DNA from: Sceloporus undulatus
Lineage: Eukaryota > Chordata > Lepidosauria > Squamata > Phrynosomatidae
NCBI RefSeq assembly: GCF_019175285.1
Contig: NC_056527.1
Coordinates: 110,223,836-110,287,835 of the forward strand
Direction of reading: 5' to 3'
Length of the DNA stretch: 64,000 bases
The notes under the pieces were generated by a model. That model was not told the origin of the DNA. It did not search any database and was given only the letters and a program-made list of their open reading frames with translations. Made by a program: the position numbers and the translations under genes. Positions 33,690-45,752 of the stretch are shown here, piece by piece. The number at the start of each line of letters is the position of its first letter. Positions within the stretch are counted from its first letter, which is position 1.

Positions 33690-34520
33690 GTGAGGCCCAC
33701 CAGGCTAGTGGAAATGATGGTGATGATACCTGTCGGTAGTGGTCCAAGCCACTTTGGCAGATGTGTGACCTATTGACTGGGGGTTATTCAGATGGTGTAA
33801 TTAATCCTGGTAGGACATGAGTTGAATCTGTGATGTTCACATGAATTTTCAATGCATCTGATTAAGTTTGGGGGTCAGCTGCCAACCCCCCCATAAAACC
33901 CAGGATAATTGAATTCGGTTTTTTCCTGAGTTTTCCTGAAAGATTTGCATGATTGGCGGTGCAAATAACTGATGCTGATGGACCCGGGATAAACTGGGAT
34001 AAAACTCTGCACGTCTTGAACATGTTTCAAATACATCCGCATTGTTGACCCCAGTTTTATTTGCAGAACTAACATGTGTGGGCAACAGAACTTGCAGAGA
34101 TGGGCAGAGATGCGGTTCTGATATAAAAAATAGTGTGAACAACAAATTGGGAATGTGTGAGTGAGATTATTCGCATAGTCGCATTGCAAAACTAAACGTG
34201 TGAATAACCCCTGGATAAATCTAGCCATTTTTAGATCGGTTGTGAGGTTGTTGTAATGTGGGTCTGTGTGGAAAGGTGACTTTTTTATTTCAGAGAGGCT
34301 TGGCAACCATATTCTCTCTCTCTGTTTATATGTACATATGTGGGCCTCTAAACCAAGCTTGTGGGGAACATGCAATTTTGCAATTGTTTGCCACATCCAG
34401 TTTGGAATGGGCCACATCAAATTTTAATTTGTATTTTTCCAGAGACTGGTCAGAGTTTAGAAAAGTTGCTTTGTAAATGATACCTCCCAGAACCATCATT
34501 CCACCATGGGCATGCTGGCT

Positions 34521-34566
<46 letters not shown>

Positions 34567-37500
34567 GTAGGGGGGAGTTCTAGAAGCTGTAGTCCCCCTA
34601 AAAAGTAACTTCTTCAAGCTTTGTATTCAATGACTATGACTAAACTGCAGTGGGGGAAGCTATTTGCTAAGGCTACATTATTCTTGCGCCGATCTGTAAG
34701 GAGAGGCAGGTTGAGATTGTGCCTGGATTAGTGTTTCAATGTCTGTTATATCTTGAACTGCTGGGGAAACTTTGTGCCACATGATTTGCCTGTTTTACCC
34801 CAAAGCACAGGTGGAAAGCCATAGGTAAGAGGGAATAGGAATGCTTTTCCTTTTGGGGTAGGTGGGTGTAACTACATTTGGAAGCTAGAATGGTTTAGTG
34901 TTTTGAGTGTTTTACTACAACTCTGGGCACGATTGCCCACTTGGTTATGGAAACCCACAGGGTAACCATGGGCAAATCACACTCTGTTGCCACCAGACTT
35001 TACATATAACAAAACCCATCTTTAGTGCATGTTGTTGTTGTTGTTGTGTGCCTTCAAGTCATTTCTGACTTATGGCGACTCTATTACTAGATTTTCTCGA
35101 CAAGATTTGTTCAGAGGAGGTTTGCCATTGCCTTCCCCTGAGGCTGAGAGTGTGTCACTTGCCCAAGGTCGCCCAGTGGGTTTCACGACTGAGTGGGGAA
35201 TTGTATCCTGGTCTCCAGTGTTGTAGTCCAACACTCAGACCACTATGTCACATTGGCACAGGCATATGCAGTTCCACAGTTGCATTTTCTACCTACCACA
35301 ACTTGATCCAGCTCACACATGCGCAGTGGATTTGATGGTGTGGGGGTCAATACTCTTGAGTTAAGGGGCTGTGGAGGAATCTGACTCTAGCAGTAGAAAC
35401 TTAAAATGGCAACTTAAGAACTTGCTAGGGGCTAGGTGGCATTTATTGTTAGTTTTGCCTTTCTAGCTAGAAGATGGTAGTAAGAGAAGGAAAGAAGGAG
35501 AACAGGACTCAAGGCCTGTGTGTGTTCAGCTGGGGACTTTTCTCATCCTTTCCAGTGGTGATAGCATATATGTGCAGGACTACCATGTTTCCAGATTGTC
35601 TTAAAAAAACAATAATAATGGAAAATGAGTGGAACAAATGAGAACATCAAGATGCCTCTTTCAAGCCACAAAGTGTTTATGTGGAGTTTAATGTCTGTCA
35701 GAGTTAGAAGTGGCATACCTTCCAAAATTTCATAGATAAAAATTGGGACACATGTGGACAAGCAACATCAGAGTGTAGTCAGGAGGGCAAAAGTTATTAC
35801 TGAGGAAGGACAGACATGTTAGGGGAGACTGCAGAAGTTTGCTTTTGCCTGGCCCTACTAGGAAGGGCCTTTCGTCCTTTCCTCTTCTTCCTGCTGAGTG
35901 AACTGCTTGCAAACTTAGTTTGCAAATTCAGTTTACAGGAGTTGAAGTAAACTGAGGACAAAGAGGGAAAGTAGGAGGAGAAAATGGGTCATTTTAAAAG
36001 CATCTGAAAAAGGAGTACAGAAGAGAACTCAAGACTATTGGAGGGTTTGAAATGGATAAACTTGTCTGAACAAGTTTCTGTAGCTTTTATGTGTGTATGT
36101 GCCTTCAAGTCGCCTGTTGACATATGGGACCCCATGAATTTCATAGGGTTTTCTTAGGCAAGGAATCCTCAGAGGTGGTTTTGCCAGTTCCTTCCTCTGA
36201 AAGCCTACAGCACCTGGCATTTGTTAGTGGCCTCCTATCCAAGTACTAGCCAGGGCTGAGCCGCCTTAGTTTTCAAGACCAGACAAGATCTGGTGCCGGT
36301 ATACATTTAAAAACGCGTGCCTTCTCTGAAAACAAAACACCCCCCCCTCCACACACACACACAAAGTTTGAATATACTCCTTTGCTCTTTTACACTTACC
36401 TTGAAAGGTGCCTTGGGTCCTATGCCAGTAGAAAGGCAGAGTGAAGATAAAATAAAATAGAATCCCTGCTAGGTTCATAGAGGTAGAGTAGCCAAAGACA
36501 ACTCTCCATTACCACACTCTGTTGGGATCATTTAACCGCGATAAGAGAAAAAGCAATATTTGAAAATCCTGACTTGGAACATATAACTTCATTATTAAGT
36601 CAGCTATACTGGTTTTTGTTTGTTTCTGGGCTCAGTTCAAAGAGCTGGCTATAATCCTGAAGGCCCCAAACAGTCTGGGATCATGAAAGGCTAAAGGCTA
36701 TCTCTTTCTGCACAAGCCTGCTTGAGCATTCTGTTCAAAATCAGGGCCTGATGTTCAAAGAATGGGGACAACCATCCCTTGATGTTCAGGCACTGGTGTG
36801 TGTGGCTTGTATACCTTCAAATTGTTTCTGATTTATGGTGGCCCTAAGGCAAACCCATCACTGTTCAGAAGAGGTTTGTCATGGCCTTGTCCTGAGGCTG
36901 AGAGAGTGTGATTTGCCCAAGGTCAACCAGTTGAGAATCGAACCCTAGTCTCCAGAGACATAGTCCGATGCCCAAACTACTCCAATGGTAGTGCCAAAGG
37001 TATATGGCGGAATTACCAGCAGGGCTGAGGAAATATCTATGTACTGTATTCAGGAGGTGTAGACAGACAAAGAGCAACCCTGACAGGAGGAGTAGCTATG
37101 GGATAGGAGGCAAAATGAGGGCATTGCCCATTCCAAATAAGAATTATTTCTCCCCTAAAGCAATTTTCCTTCAGTACCAAATTTCTAGCATTGCAGTAAT
37201 TATATGGGTGAGATCCAAGCTATATGACAGACGGTGGCTGCATCCTCACTGCAGTAGTAATGCAGTTTGACACTGAACTGTCATGGCTCAGTCCTATGGA
37301 ATCCTGGGAGCTGCAGTTTTGTGAGACATTAAGCCTTCTCTGTTAAAGAGCTCTGGTGCCACAACAAACTACAAATCCCAGGATTTCATAGCACTGAGCC
37401 ATGACACTTAAGGCAGTGTCAAACTGCATTTATTCTGCAGTGAAGATGCAGCCTGTATCTCTTTCATCCTCTTCCATCCACAGTAAATTCATGGGAGTTT

Positions 37501-40500
37501 ACTAGATGTTAAGTAAGTACTGTAGTGGGGCCCACATGACAAGTCCCTGGCTTGTATATATATTTTCTTTCTCTGTTTCCTAGGGAAAAACGGTGGGTGA
37601 CGGTGGGAGACACATCTTTACGCATCTACAAGTGGGTACCCATTGTGGACCCGCGAGATGAGGTAAGAGGAGGAAATCTCTATGCTGTCCCTAATCTCCT
37701 TTTCTTTCCATTTCCAGCTTGTTTCCTCTTTCTTATTTCTTTCTTCTCTTCTCAACAGGAAAAAAGGAGGCTAGCAGGCAGCAATGAGCAACAGAGGGTG
37801 AAAGAGAGAAGATCCCAGGTGCCCAGCCCTCGGAGCAATCCTGCCCTGCTTATGTTGGATCTCAATGGTAATTTTAAAATAATAAATTATTGAGTGAAAG
37901 GACTCAGATACAATGGTTATTTACATACTCATGCATACATGCATATCATCAATATTTCTGTTCATTATTTCTAAATACATTACCGGTATATAAAATCTTG
38001 TTCTTCATAACCGTCTATTCTTATTCCATCTTTCATCTTGTGTCTTTTGCATTTCTTTATCTTCATTTCACATGCTTCTCTTCATTTCACTTGCTTTCTT
38101 CTTGTTCCATTTCTCCACGTTTTCTCCATATCCTTCCTTCCTTTTCTTTGTTATCCTTCTCTCATTAAATCTCCCTGTTCTTACATTTCGATCATTCTAT
38201 CCTATCATTTCTTCATATCCTCATAACACATTCACGCTCAGTGCTACATGTTGGTTGACGGGGAACATGAAAGGAGAAGCACACCCCGCCAATCAGGTCA
38301 GATAGGTTCCATCTCATGTGATAGCCCAAGCCCTGCTCACCTTAAAATAATCCTAGGGACTAGCCACTCTATTTTGGGCTTGATTATAGCTCTTTTAGAA
38401 TGAGTTAACAAGTAATACAATTGCCTGTAACAAGTGGGTGTAACAAAGGGGTCATTCAGATATATTTTTTTTAGCACGATGATGCAAATAATCTCACGCA
38501 TGCATTCCAGGTTTGTTATTCACACTATGGAACAGCATCAGTGCATATCTCTGCAAGTTCAGTAGCATACACATGCAAGCATTTGAATAAAGATCTAGTT
38601 GACAATACGAATGCATTTAGAACACGTTCAAGGCATACACCATTTTATCCCAGGACTATTTGGGTCTATTTGCATTAGTTATTCACACTACCAAAGATGT
38701 AGATCTTTCTTAAAAACTCAGGGAAAAAACTGATATTATCCTGGATTAAGTGCTTTTTTGGGCAGCCCCCAAAACAACTTAATTGGGTACATTCAGGATG
38801 CATGTGAACAATTCAACCCCAAATTCATCCTGGATTATTTTCACAGTGTGACTAACTCCTAAACTCCATTTCAAAAGACATCTTAACAAGTAGGACCAAA
38901 CTTCATTGGCGTTACAAAGAACTTTTTCCAGTTATTTTTAAAACCTGCTTTTAAATGGCATTGCAGCTATACCTCAGTTAACAAGTAGTCTGAAGTCTCT
39001 TTTTCACACGACACAGTTATAGCACTGTGGTTCCACTTTAACTGCCATGGTTCCTTCCTGTGGGACCCTGGGGTTTGTAGTTTAAGGCGGTACTAGAGCT
39101 CTCTGCTTGAGAATTCTAAATACCCTTCCCTAATTGTAAATCCCAGGATTCTACAGGACAAAACCACAGCAGTTAAAGTGGAATTATAACTGTGTAGTGT
39201 GGAAAGGCTCCTAGCAACCCAGGATGTCACTAGAGGGTGTGGGGGATGCAGTCCACACTGGGTGACACCCTAGAAGAGGGGTGTCACCTGGTCGGGTCAT
39301 CCTCCCACTGCGGGGTGAGAAGGGGCAAGGGTGCCATTGCAGCTTCACCATGGTGGCGGCTTTCTCCTGAGGAAGAGGCCGCTGCCACAGCAAAGGAAAA
39401 GAGTGAGCATGCCCCTTCCAGCTTAGCTGCAGTGTGACTTCCTCCTCAAGAGGAGGCTGCTGCCATGGTGAAGGAGAAGGGCACATGCAACCTTTCGGTC
39501 ACTGCTGCCACCCCTGGCAGCCACCTCTGCAATGGGTGACACCACGGTTAGGGATGCTACTGCTAGCAACCTGACATATTAGTGCAGAACCATTTCCACT
39601 GGGATGACTAATTTGCCCTGTGAAGAAGTACTGCCTTTGGTCCATCCACACAGCTGCTTATTCTTGACAGCCTCTAATGGTTATGTTTTTGCTTTTCCCA
39701 GATGAGAACAGCAATCAGAGCTCTATTTCTGAAACTTCTTTGCTGAAAGGTGGAGACACCAGTCCCAGCCCTACTCCAGATCGCAGCCAAACTGTCACTC
39801 CTACACCTTTGGGGGAGCTAAAGGCCGAGGATTCACAGCCTCCTCTGTTGGGACAGGAAGGAGGTAGGTTCAGCCAAGGGGAGACCTGAAGGACATAGGA
39901 GTGTGGACCCTACCTATGGATCTATATGGCTTGGATACAGGCTATCTGAAGGATGATATTATCCTGCACAAGTTCTAGGTTCTTCAAGGAAGGCCCTTGT
40001 CTCAGTTCCACCATTTGGTGGGAAAAAGTGAGAGGGTCTTTTCATTGGTTGCCCCCACGCTTTGAAACATCCTTCCTAGCAAATCCTTCCTAGCAAAGCT
40101 AGAATGGCTCACTCCTAGCTCTCCTTCCACTTTTCTTTTCCCAGAGACTTTTAGGAACCAATTCCAATAGACTTTTAATGGAATGCATGTCTTGTTCATT
40201 TTTATCTTCTTGTCTCTTAATAAATTTTTAACTGTATTAATTCTACAGCTTGTTTATAGATTGCCTTTTAAAATAACGTATTTTTACTGATGTCTTTGTT
40301 TGCATTTTGATCTATATTTATTTTGTTGTTGTTGTTGTTGTTGTGTGCCTTCAAGTTGTTTCTGACTTATGGTGACCTTAAGGGGACCCTCTAATGAGGT
40401 TTTCTTGGCAAGATTTGTTCAGAAGGGGTTTGCCATTGCCTTCCCCTGAGGCTGAGAGCATATGGCTTGCCCAAGGTTACTCAGTGAGTTTCATGGCTGA

Positions 40501-42159
40501 GCTGGGAATCAAACCCTGGTCTCCAGAGTCGTAGTCCAATGCCAATAACAATTAGTGACAGCTGCTAGACTGGGAAATGATGGTGATGATGATGATGATG
40601 ATTCTGTGTAGTTTGATCTCTTAGTTTTTTTCTTCTGGTTGTAGATTCTGGGGTGCTGCTTCTAGAGGGAACAGATGAGCCTCCCATGCTTACCAAAGAA
40701 GAGCCAGATCCCAAGACCGAGGTGAGTCTACTTTAGAATCGTCACAAGGGGGGTGGTTTCAGGGGCTGAGGGCCGCACCAGGTGACACCCTGGGGGTGAT
40801 ACTATTGCTCCCCAAACATATACCTTTGGGCAAAAATGGGCAATGTCCATTAAAAATGCTGGAGCTCAGTGGAAGAGATGGTGGGAGTGAGGTGAGGCTC
40901 AGTGGTAGGAAAAAGGAGAAGCCTGAGGTTAAACAAACAAACAAACAAACAAACAATATTTTTAAAAAACTCATCACATTTTACCTTATTTTCACTTTAA
41001 CAACATGAAACTATGCACATGTAAATACTTTTAGACTGTGTGTATGATATTGTAATTTAAAGGTATAATTTTAATTTTGCTAGTTGTTTACGTCGCAATT
41101 CTCTCTCTCTGGCTTTTCTTCGCGAACGAAGATTCAGGAAAGACTCATCCCGCGTTTTCTACAAGCGCGTTGATGACTAAAAAGGCCAATCTGAGATAAA
41201 CAAGTCTGGTTGCAGAAAGCATAGCAGAAAGTCTCCTTGGGTGGTGTTTATTGCCATTACATTCAGTGATATGTGGGAATTATGATTTATGAGTAACATA
41301 GTACAAAAAACATTACTAAGGGTTCTGTATGGTGTGGTATGAGAGGAGGTCAAGGGGTGTGTGTGATTCCATGACTTACCAAATTGGGTAACGCCAACCG
41401 TAGTGACACCTTTGATCAACTGGTATAGAAAAGTGGATGGGTTGTGCTGTTGTGATCTGGTCTATCCAAGGCTCAGTCATATCAGTTGATCATTTTCACT
41501 ATGAGCTGTTTTGATGGTGAGCCCCGCTACAGTTTAGCAGCAAAAGTATGTTCCACAGACAGTTTTCCAGCTAAAAACAGTTTTTTGGGCTGATTTTTAA
41601 AAAAATAATTAATGAGGATTTGCGGTAAGGTTGCCAGAGTGAAAACTGGGAGGGGTGAGAGAGAAGAAAAAGGACCCCTACATTTCCCCACTAGGATTGC
41701 CAGAGTGAAAACTGGAGAGGGTTCCTATACTTTTATTGGTTGTATAGAAGAGGAAATTTTAACAGGTGTTCTTTGTTACCTGTTTGTGTAATTGTCTTTT
41801 TACACAGCTATTCAAGGGATAAAAAGACCTGCCCAGTTTTTATTCTGGCAACTCCAGAGGTGATGAGGTTCTGGGATGCCAAGAGCCTTGTTGGACACCC
41901 CTCCAATGTTGTTTATAGCTTGTGGGCCACATAAATCCCGCATCTGGGGTGTGGGATTTTTCCATCCTTAGAGGATGTTTCCATCTTTCTTTCTCTTATC
42001 TCCCAGGTGAAGGAGACTGCCAGCCCTTCGGAGCCTGTGAAGGCCTTTGATGACCCCACACCTGAAGCGGAAGAGGTGCTGCCCTTAGGGGCTCCTCCAC
42101 TGAAACGTATCCGCACGGAGGCACAAGATTCAGAGTCTAGTCAGCCCTCAGAGGCTTAA
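33598..42159 (+). CDS. BCL7C: BCL7C, complete six-exon coding region (223 residues)
   Basis: Six exons join in frame: 33598-33689, 37584-37662, 37759-37867, 39702-39863, 40645-40721 and 42007-42159. All have GT-AG splice sites, and together they encode 223 residues (human is 217). BCL7 proteins are accessory subunits of SWI/SNF (BAF) chromatin-remodelling complexes in the nucleus. Residues 1-51 form the conserved BCL7 domain ([20 protein letters not shown], then [17 protein letters not shown]). The middle carries LDLNDENSNQS and [17 protein letters not shown]. The C-terminus has the PPLKRI motif typical of the C paralogue. The first ATG matches the human start. Introns hold many transposons (foldback MITEs, a hAT element, SINEs, an L2-like 3' end), but no exon is damaged. 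This is a functional single-copy host gene. Confidence 0.95.
33779..34212 (+). mobile_element. DNA transposon with GGGTTATTCA ends in BCL7C intron 1
   Basis: Left gggttattcagatgg and right tgaataaccc (34201-34210) are inverted. Internal wording (ttcacac, catgtttcaaatacat, gggataaactgggata) recurs inverted at 38447-38871. Confidence 0.65.
34213..35715. other. BCL7C intron 1, repeats and microsatellite
   Basis: (TG)n at 34527-34565, a partial SINE head at 34880-34985 (+) and a SINE at 35030-35262. The rest is unassigned. Confidence 0.55.
35030..35262 (-). repeat. tRNA-derived SINE, full length
   Basis: gttgttgtgtgccttcaagt to the head cactatgtcacattggca. Confidence 0.82.
35715..36040 (-). repeat. 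MITE family P, reverse copy
   Basis: cataccttccaaaatttcat at the left and actattggagggtttg at the right, with the inverted core. Confidence 0.75.
36075..36298 (-). repeat. 5S-rRNA-derived SINE, full length
   Basis: The right end, reversed, reads ccagatcttgtctggtcttg then cagccctggctagtacttgg, matching 5S rRNA. The left end is a BovB-like tail (gtgccttcaagtcgcctgtt). Confidence 0.8.
36299..37234. other. BCL7C intron 1, degraded SINE
   Basis: 36815-36990 is a degraded reverse tRNA-derived SINE. The rest is unassigned. Confidence 0.5.
37235..37453. repeat. Foldback MITE family A, complete
   Basis: Ends ggctgcatcctcactgcag and gtgaagatgcagcc are inverted. The arms share ctcagtcctatggaatcctggg with its reverse. 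It lies about 130 bp before BCL7C exon 2. Confidence 0.88.
37584..37662 (+). CDS. BCL7C: BCL7C coding exon 2
   Basis: Completes the Trp-31 codon and encodes [20 protein letters not shown] then VDPRDE, the strongest-conserved half of the BCL7 domain. The acceptor is TTTCCTAG and the donor GTAAGA. It ends in phase 0. Confidence 0.96.
37759..37867 (+). CDS. BCL7C: BCL7C coding exon 3
   Basis: Encodes [20 protein letters not shown] onward to LLMLDLN, a basic, Arg-rich stretch followed by the LDLN motif. The intron before it is only 96 bp. It ends one base into the Asp-94 codon at GTAATT. Confidence 0.92.
38447..38871 (-). mobile_element. DNA transposon with GGGGTCATTCA end in BCL7C intron 3
   Basis: Same family as 33779-34212 in the opposite orientation. 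The right end is degraded (gtgtgactaactcc). Confidence 0.6.
39001..39207. repeat. Foldback MITE family B, complete
   Basis: ttttcacacgacacagttat against its inverse aactgtgtagtgtggaaagg, with arms meeting near cttgagaattctaaatacc. Confidence 0.85.
39220..39563. mobile_element. hAT-like element in BCL7C intron 3
   Basis: Flanked by the 8-bp direct repeat TAGCAACC (39212-39219, 39564-39571). Contains repeated ctcctgaggaagaggccgctg-type units and gggtgacacc wording near both ends. No coding capacity. Confidence 0.65.
39702..39863 (+). CDS. BCL7C: BCL7C coding exon 4
   Basis: Opens with [18 protein letters not shown], matching the human DENSNQSFHSEGSLQKG block. A Ser/Thr/Pro-rich disordered stretch follows and ends PPLLGQEG. 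The acceptor is TTTTCCCAG and the donor GTAGGT. Confidence 0.94.
39955..40310 (+). mobile_element. L2-like LINE, 3' end, degraded
   Basis: ccacgctttgaaacatcctt and the T-rich 3' tail are of L2 type. Confidence 0.55.
40322..40545 (-). repeat. tRNA-derived SINE, full length
   Basis: gttgttgtgtgccttcaagt to aaccctggtctccagagtcg. Confidence 0.82.
40645..40721 (+). CDS. BCL7C: BCL7C coding exon 5
   Basis: Encodes [20 protein letters not shown] then PDPKTE. The [12 protein letters not shown] block is shared word for word with human BCL7C. The acceptor is GGTTGTAG and the donor GTGAGT. Confidence 0.94.
41694..41853. repeat. Small MITE family D
   Basis: aggattgccagagtgaaaac and the inverse of cagtttttattctggcaact form the ends. 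Fragments lie at 6285 and 20245 and immediately to the left. Confidence 0.6.
42007..42159 (+). CDS. BCL7C: BCL7C coding exon 6 with stop
   Basis: Acidic C-terminal tail of 50 residues with [20 protein letters not shown] near the end and a TAA stop at 42157-42159. The PPLKRI motif occurs at the same place in human BCL7C. Confidence 0.94.
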   Translation: MKETASPSEPVKAFDDPTPEAEEVLPLGAPPLKRIRTEAQDSESSQPSEA

Positions 42160-42800
42160 GCTCAAGCCAGTTTCTGCCCTCCCCATTTCTTTTGGTTGAG
42201 TGTGTAGGGGAAACCTAAATGGAAGAACATCTATTAACATCTTATCAGCTAAAATATGGTACCAGCAGCCAAAGTACCAGCTCTTGTTTTATTCCCCTAT
42301 CCAGATTCTCACCATGGGGCTATGCCTGCTGCCCGTTGGTGGAAGCATCATGCAAATATGTGAATAAACATGGTAGCATCCTTGGATGCCTAGGGAGGGC
42401 ATGTTTGTTTACAAGCAGCAGCCATTTCTTTGACACTGTGCATTGATGATCTGCAGTATTAAAAGGAGACATGTTGGTGGGGAGTGAAGCACATGAAACA
42501 GACAAATGTGAAGAGAGGAACAGGCTGAGCGGCTTGAGAGGTTTGCCTTGTCTTAGATGCCTTGTAACTTTTGTGGAAATGAGAATTATACTGAATGGGA
42601 GAAGCAAGAGCACAGTTGCTGGAAGAAAGGGATACTTTAAAATCACTTGCCAGTAAAGTCTAAAAGGTGGCCAAGTTCTGTGTTCCAGTCTAGATCTGCA
42701 AACTGCACATACTGGTTTTAAAGGCAAGGTAGCATATGAGCCTTCTCTTATTCCAATTTTGAAATCAGGACCAAAATAAATAAATAAATAAAAATAAAAC
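42160..42800 (+). other. Probable BCL7C 3' UTR
   Basis: Unique-looking sequence directly after the stop. AATAAA hexamers occur near 42362 and in the AAAT-type run at 42774-42800. Which one is used cannot be decided from sequence alone. Confidence 0.45.
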
Positions 42801-43380
42801 CAACCCCCCTTCACATTCTATGACTACAGCCAAACAGCAAAATTTAGTGTATTAGTTTTGCAAAATTAGTTTTACATGATTTTATTCTTGTTATGATTCA
42901 AAGGAGGGGAGAAGAATGTGGAGAGGGTTTTCAGATTTTCTCCAGAATCGTGAGAACTGGGAGCTTAGGAGCTCGATCCTTGCATCTCAGGGGTGCAAAT
43001 CCCACTCTGCTTTGTAGGCATGAAAGATGTCTTGAGCCTTAATTAATTTGATTGTTGAGCATCAAGTCTACATTGAAGTTGTATACTGTATTCTTTTTCT
43101 CAAAACCCATTCCACTTTATGGGTTTGCTTTTTGGTTACTTTGTTGGAAAGAGAAAGGCACTCTTCACATGCTTAAAGTATTAGTTATACTATTGTAATT
43201 AGAGCTTGCTTCCTCATAATCGAAATGTTCTGGCGCTATGGTTCTAGCTTTAAGTAATCCCTGGCAAGGAACTTAGATGGCCTCAAGTTGTACCCTTTCC
43301 CTCTAGGAGGGCAAGGAAGTCTTCACTGTAGAGATAGGAAGTTGGGACAGACTTTGAAAAGGTGACTTTTTTGGCCTACA
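42801..43380. other. No feature recognised
   Basis: Downstream of BCL7C; no conserved frame. Confidence 0.5.
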
Positions 43381-43760
43381 GATTACCCTCCAACTGTCTC
43401 AATTCAGCAAGGATACTACCAATTAATCCTCTGTCTTTCTACTTCATCAGCTGCTTTTAAAATGTCCCAGCTTTTTTCTCTTCCTGCTTTCCCCCTTTGT
43501 CCTCAGTTTAATTCTATTATTGCAAACTCAGTTCAAAGTGCAAAGGAAGTTTGCAGTCAGTTGACTCATGGATGGGGGAGAGAGGAAAGGAGAGGGCAAA
43601 GTCTTGCCCTTCCCATTAGGCTCAGGCAAAAGCAAACTGTTGCAGCTTTTTCTAGCATGTGTGTTTGCCCTCCTTAATAACTTTTTCCTGTTTTGACCAC
43701 AGATGTTGATTTGGCCACATGTGCCCTAGCTTTCATCCTAGAGACGTCGGAGGGTATGCT
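43381..43760 (+). repeat. MITE family P copy
   Basis: attaccctccaactgtctca to agagacgtcggagggtatg. Confidence 0.78.
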
Positions 43761-44328
43761 GCAGCTCTCAGAATCCTCCAGATAACATTGGTATTGGGGA
43801 TTTAGTTCATCCAGAAAACTAATTTTTCTAAGCTTTGACTTGGAGCTGGATGTTGGTGACTCACACGCCCTTAGTTGTACCCAATTTTAGCAGAGAGGTG
43901 TAGAATGAGGTTAAGTTATTGGTTTGCTACCAAGAACCAGGAATCCTGGGTTCTTTTAACCATCCCCTGATGGTGACATTGATGAAAAGCAAGAGCCAAA
44001 AGTTCCTCTGACTACTCACAGAGGAACAATCTATCAGAGCTGGTGGCAGGGTGTAGAGAATTACTCTCCCTTGTGAATTCTGTGTTGTTAGAGATGCAAG
44101 TTTCTCATGGTAGAGTTGACTCGCCCAACAGCAAGCTTTGTCTGGGTATGTGATTATTCCCCAGTACCATGCCTTATGCAAAACAGATTGGAGGATCCAG
44201 ATCCCAGCATATACAACTGGACTGGCAGAAGCAGAAGCCTTGGCCTCTTCTCCAGCCCCAAGAAAATACTGCACAGAAGGGCCTACTGAATATAGGGTGA
44301 GCTGAGGTACAGGCAGGGTTGGGGACAG

Positions 44329-44541
44329 CTGCATCTGCACTGCAGAAATGATCCAGTTTGACACCACTATAAATGCCACAACTCAATGTTATGGAATTCT
44401 TGGAATTATAGTTTGCTGTGAGCTTTCTGACAGAGAAACCTAAATGTCTCACAACAGTACAATCCCCATGATTCCACAGCACTGAGCCATGACAGGTAAA
44501 GTGGCATCAAACTGGATTATTCCTGCAGTGTGGATGCAGCC
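44329..44541. repeat. Foldback MITE family A, complete
   Basis: gctgcatctgcactgcagaa and its inverse at the right (tcctgcagtgtggatgcagc). Confidence 0.87.
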
Positions 44542-44929
44542 AGAGAGTTCTCTCCACACTCTCCTTTTTTACCACCCAAAGAAGCAGATCCCAGATTTAA
44601 TATGATATCACTAACCTTCTTTTCAGTGACCTAAACTTTAGTATTGCTTTTCGTTCAGCTGCCCTATTCCTCTCCACTCCCTGAGTCAAATAATACTTTC
44701 CAGCCATCTCTGGCAGCACAGCTAATAACCAAAATGGATATTGCTCTTTACAAGATGCTCATTTTCACAGGCTCACAGAACTCTGAAGTGCTCAAAAAGC
44801 AGTCCTTTGAAACCATTCCTTCTACCAAGATAGCTGAGAAGCACCAGTGGCTTGATCAGTGTAACCAACACTCCCATCAAATGTATTCAGCTGTGCTGGC
44901 CATGCAGCAAAATACAGAAATAATCCAAA

Positions 44930-45230
44930 ATCCATAAAACAGTGATACCTTTGTTAGAACAACTAAAAAAGCACAAAATACAAGATACAAGCTTTTGAAG
45001 CTCCACTAGCTTCTTTGTCGGGCAAGGGTGTTAAAAATCACACAGAAGAAAAAATAATGATGTTAGAGCCACAGGCCTATATTTTGTCTTAAGATCTTCT
45101 GTTGTCAGTTAAGATGGTTTAGAGAGGGATACCAGTGCAGGTAAAGATCACTCCCTTTCTTTTGGTCATGTGGAAACAGAGCAGTAAAATCCAAGAAATC
45201 AAATTTTAACTCCATTAGCAACAGGTGAGT
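44930..45230 (-). mobile_element. Penelope-like fragment, second copy
   Basis: On the minus strand 45026-44991 keeps the hammerhead stem II (gaagc/gcttc). The right side resembles 24036-24070. Confidence 0.5.
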
Positions 45231-45353
45231 AACTCCAGTTGAGATCCAAGCTGTCCTGTGGAAGATACTGCCCTCTTTCTTAGGCAGAGAACATTGAATT
45301 TCTCAATTTCTCTGTACTGTTACATCTGGAAAAACTTTCAGATGCTGCAGGGG

Positions 45354-45535
45354 TTGTTGTTGTGTGTCTTCAAATCATTTCTGACTTAAAGCAAACCTAT
45401 CACAGGGTTTTAATGGCAAGAGGGGGTTTGCTATTGCCATCTTCTGAGGCTGAGAGAGTGTGACTTGCCCAACCTCACCCAGTGGGTTTCTGTGGCTGAG
45501 CAGGGATTTGAATCCTGGTCTTCAAAATCCTGGGG
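45354..45535 (-). repeat. tRNA-derived SINE, truncated head
   Basis: gttgttgtgtgtcttcaaat to gatttgaatcctggtcttca; cut by a family A insertion. Confidence 0.72.
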
Positions 45536-45752
45536 CACATCTACATTGTAGAAATAATGCAGTTTGATGCCACTTTAACTACAGTGGCTCCATCCTACCG
45601 AACCCTGGGATTTGTGGTTTTGTGAAGCATGAGCACTCTTTGGCAGAGGAGGCTGAATACTTTGTAAAACTACACATCCCAGGATTCCATAGGATGGAGC
45701 TATGGCACTTAAAGTGGTGCCAAATTGCATTACGACAACAGCATAGCTGCAC
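45531..45752. repeat. Foldback MITE family A
   Basis: tctacattgtagaaataatg and the inverted second arm gtggtgccaaattgcatta. Confidence 0.8.

Noticed and set aside
33040-33747. 235-codon minus-strand frame opposite BCL7C exon 1
   Set aside because: It is antisense to purine-rich 5' UTR sequence, giving a Ser/Phe/Leu-rich product without homology.
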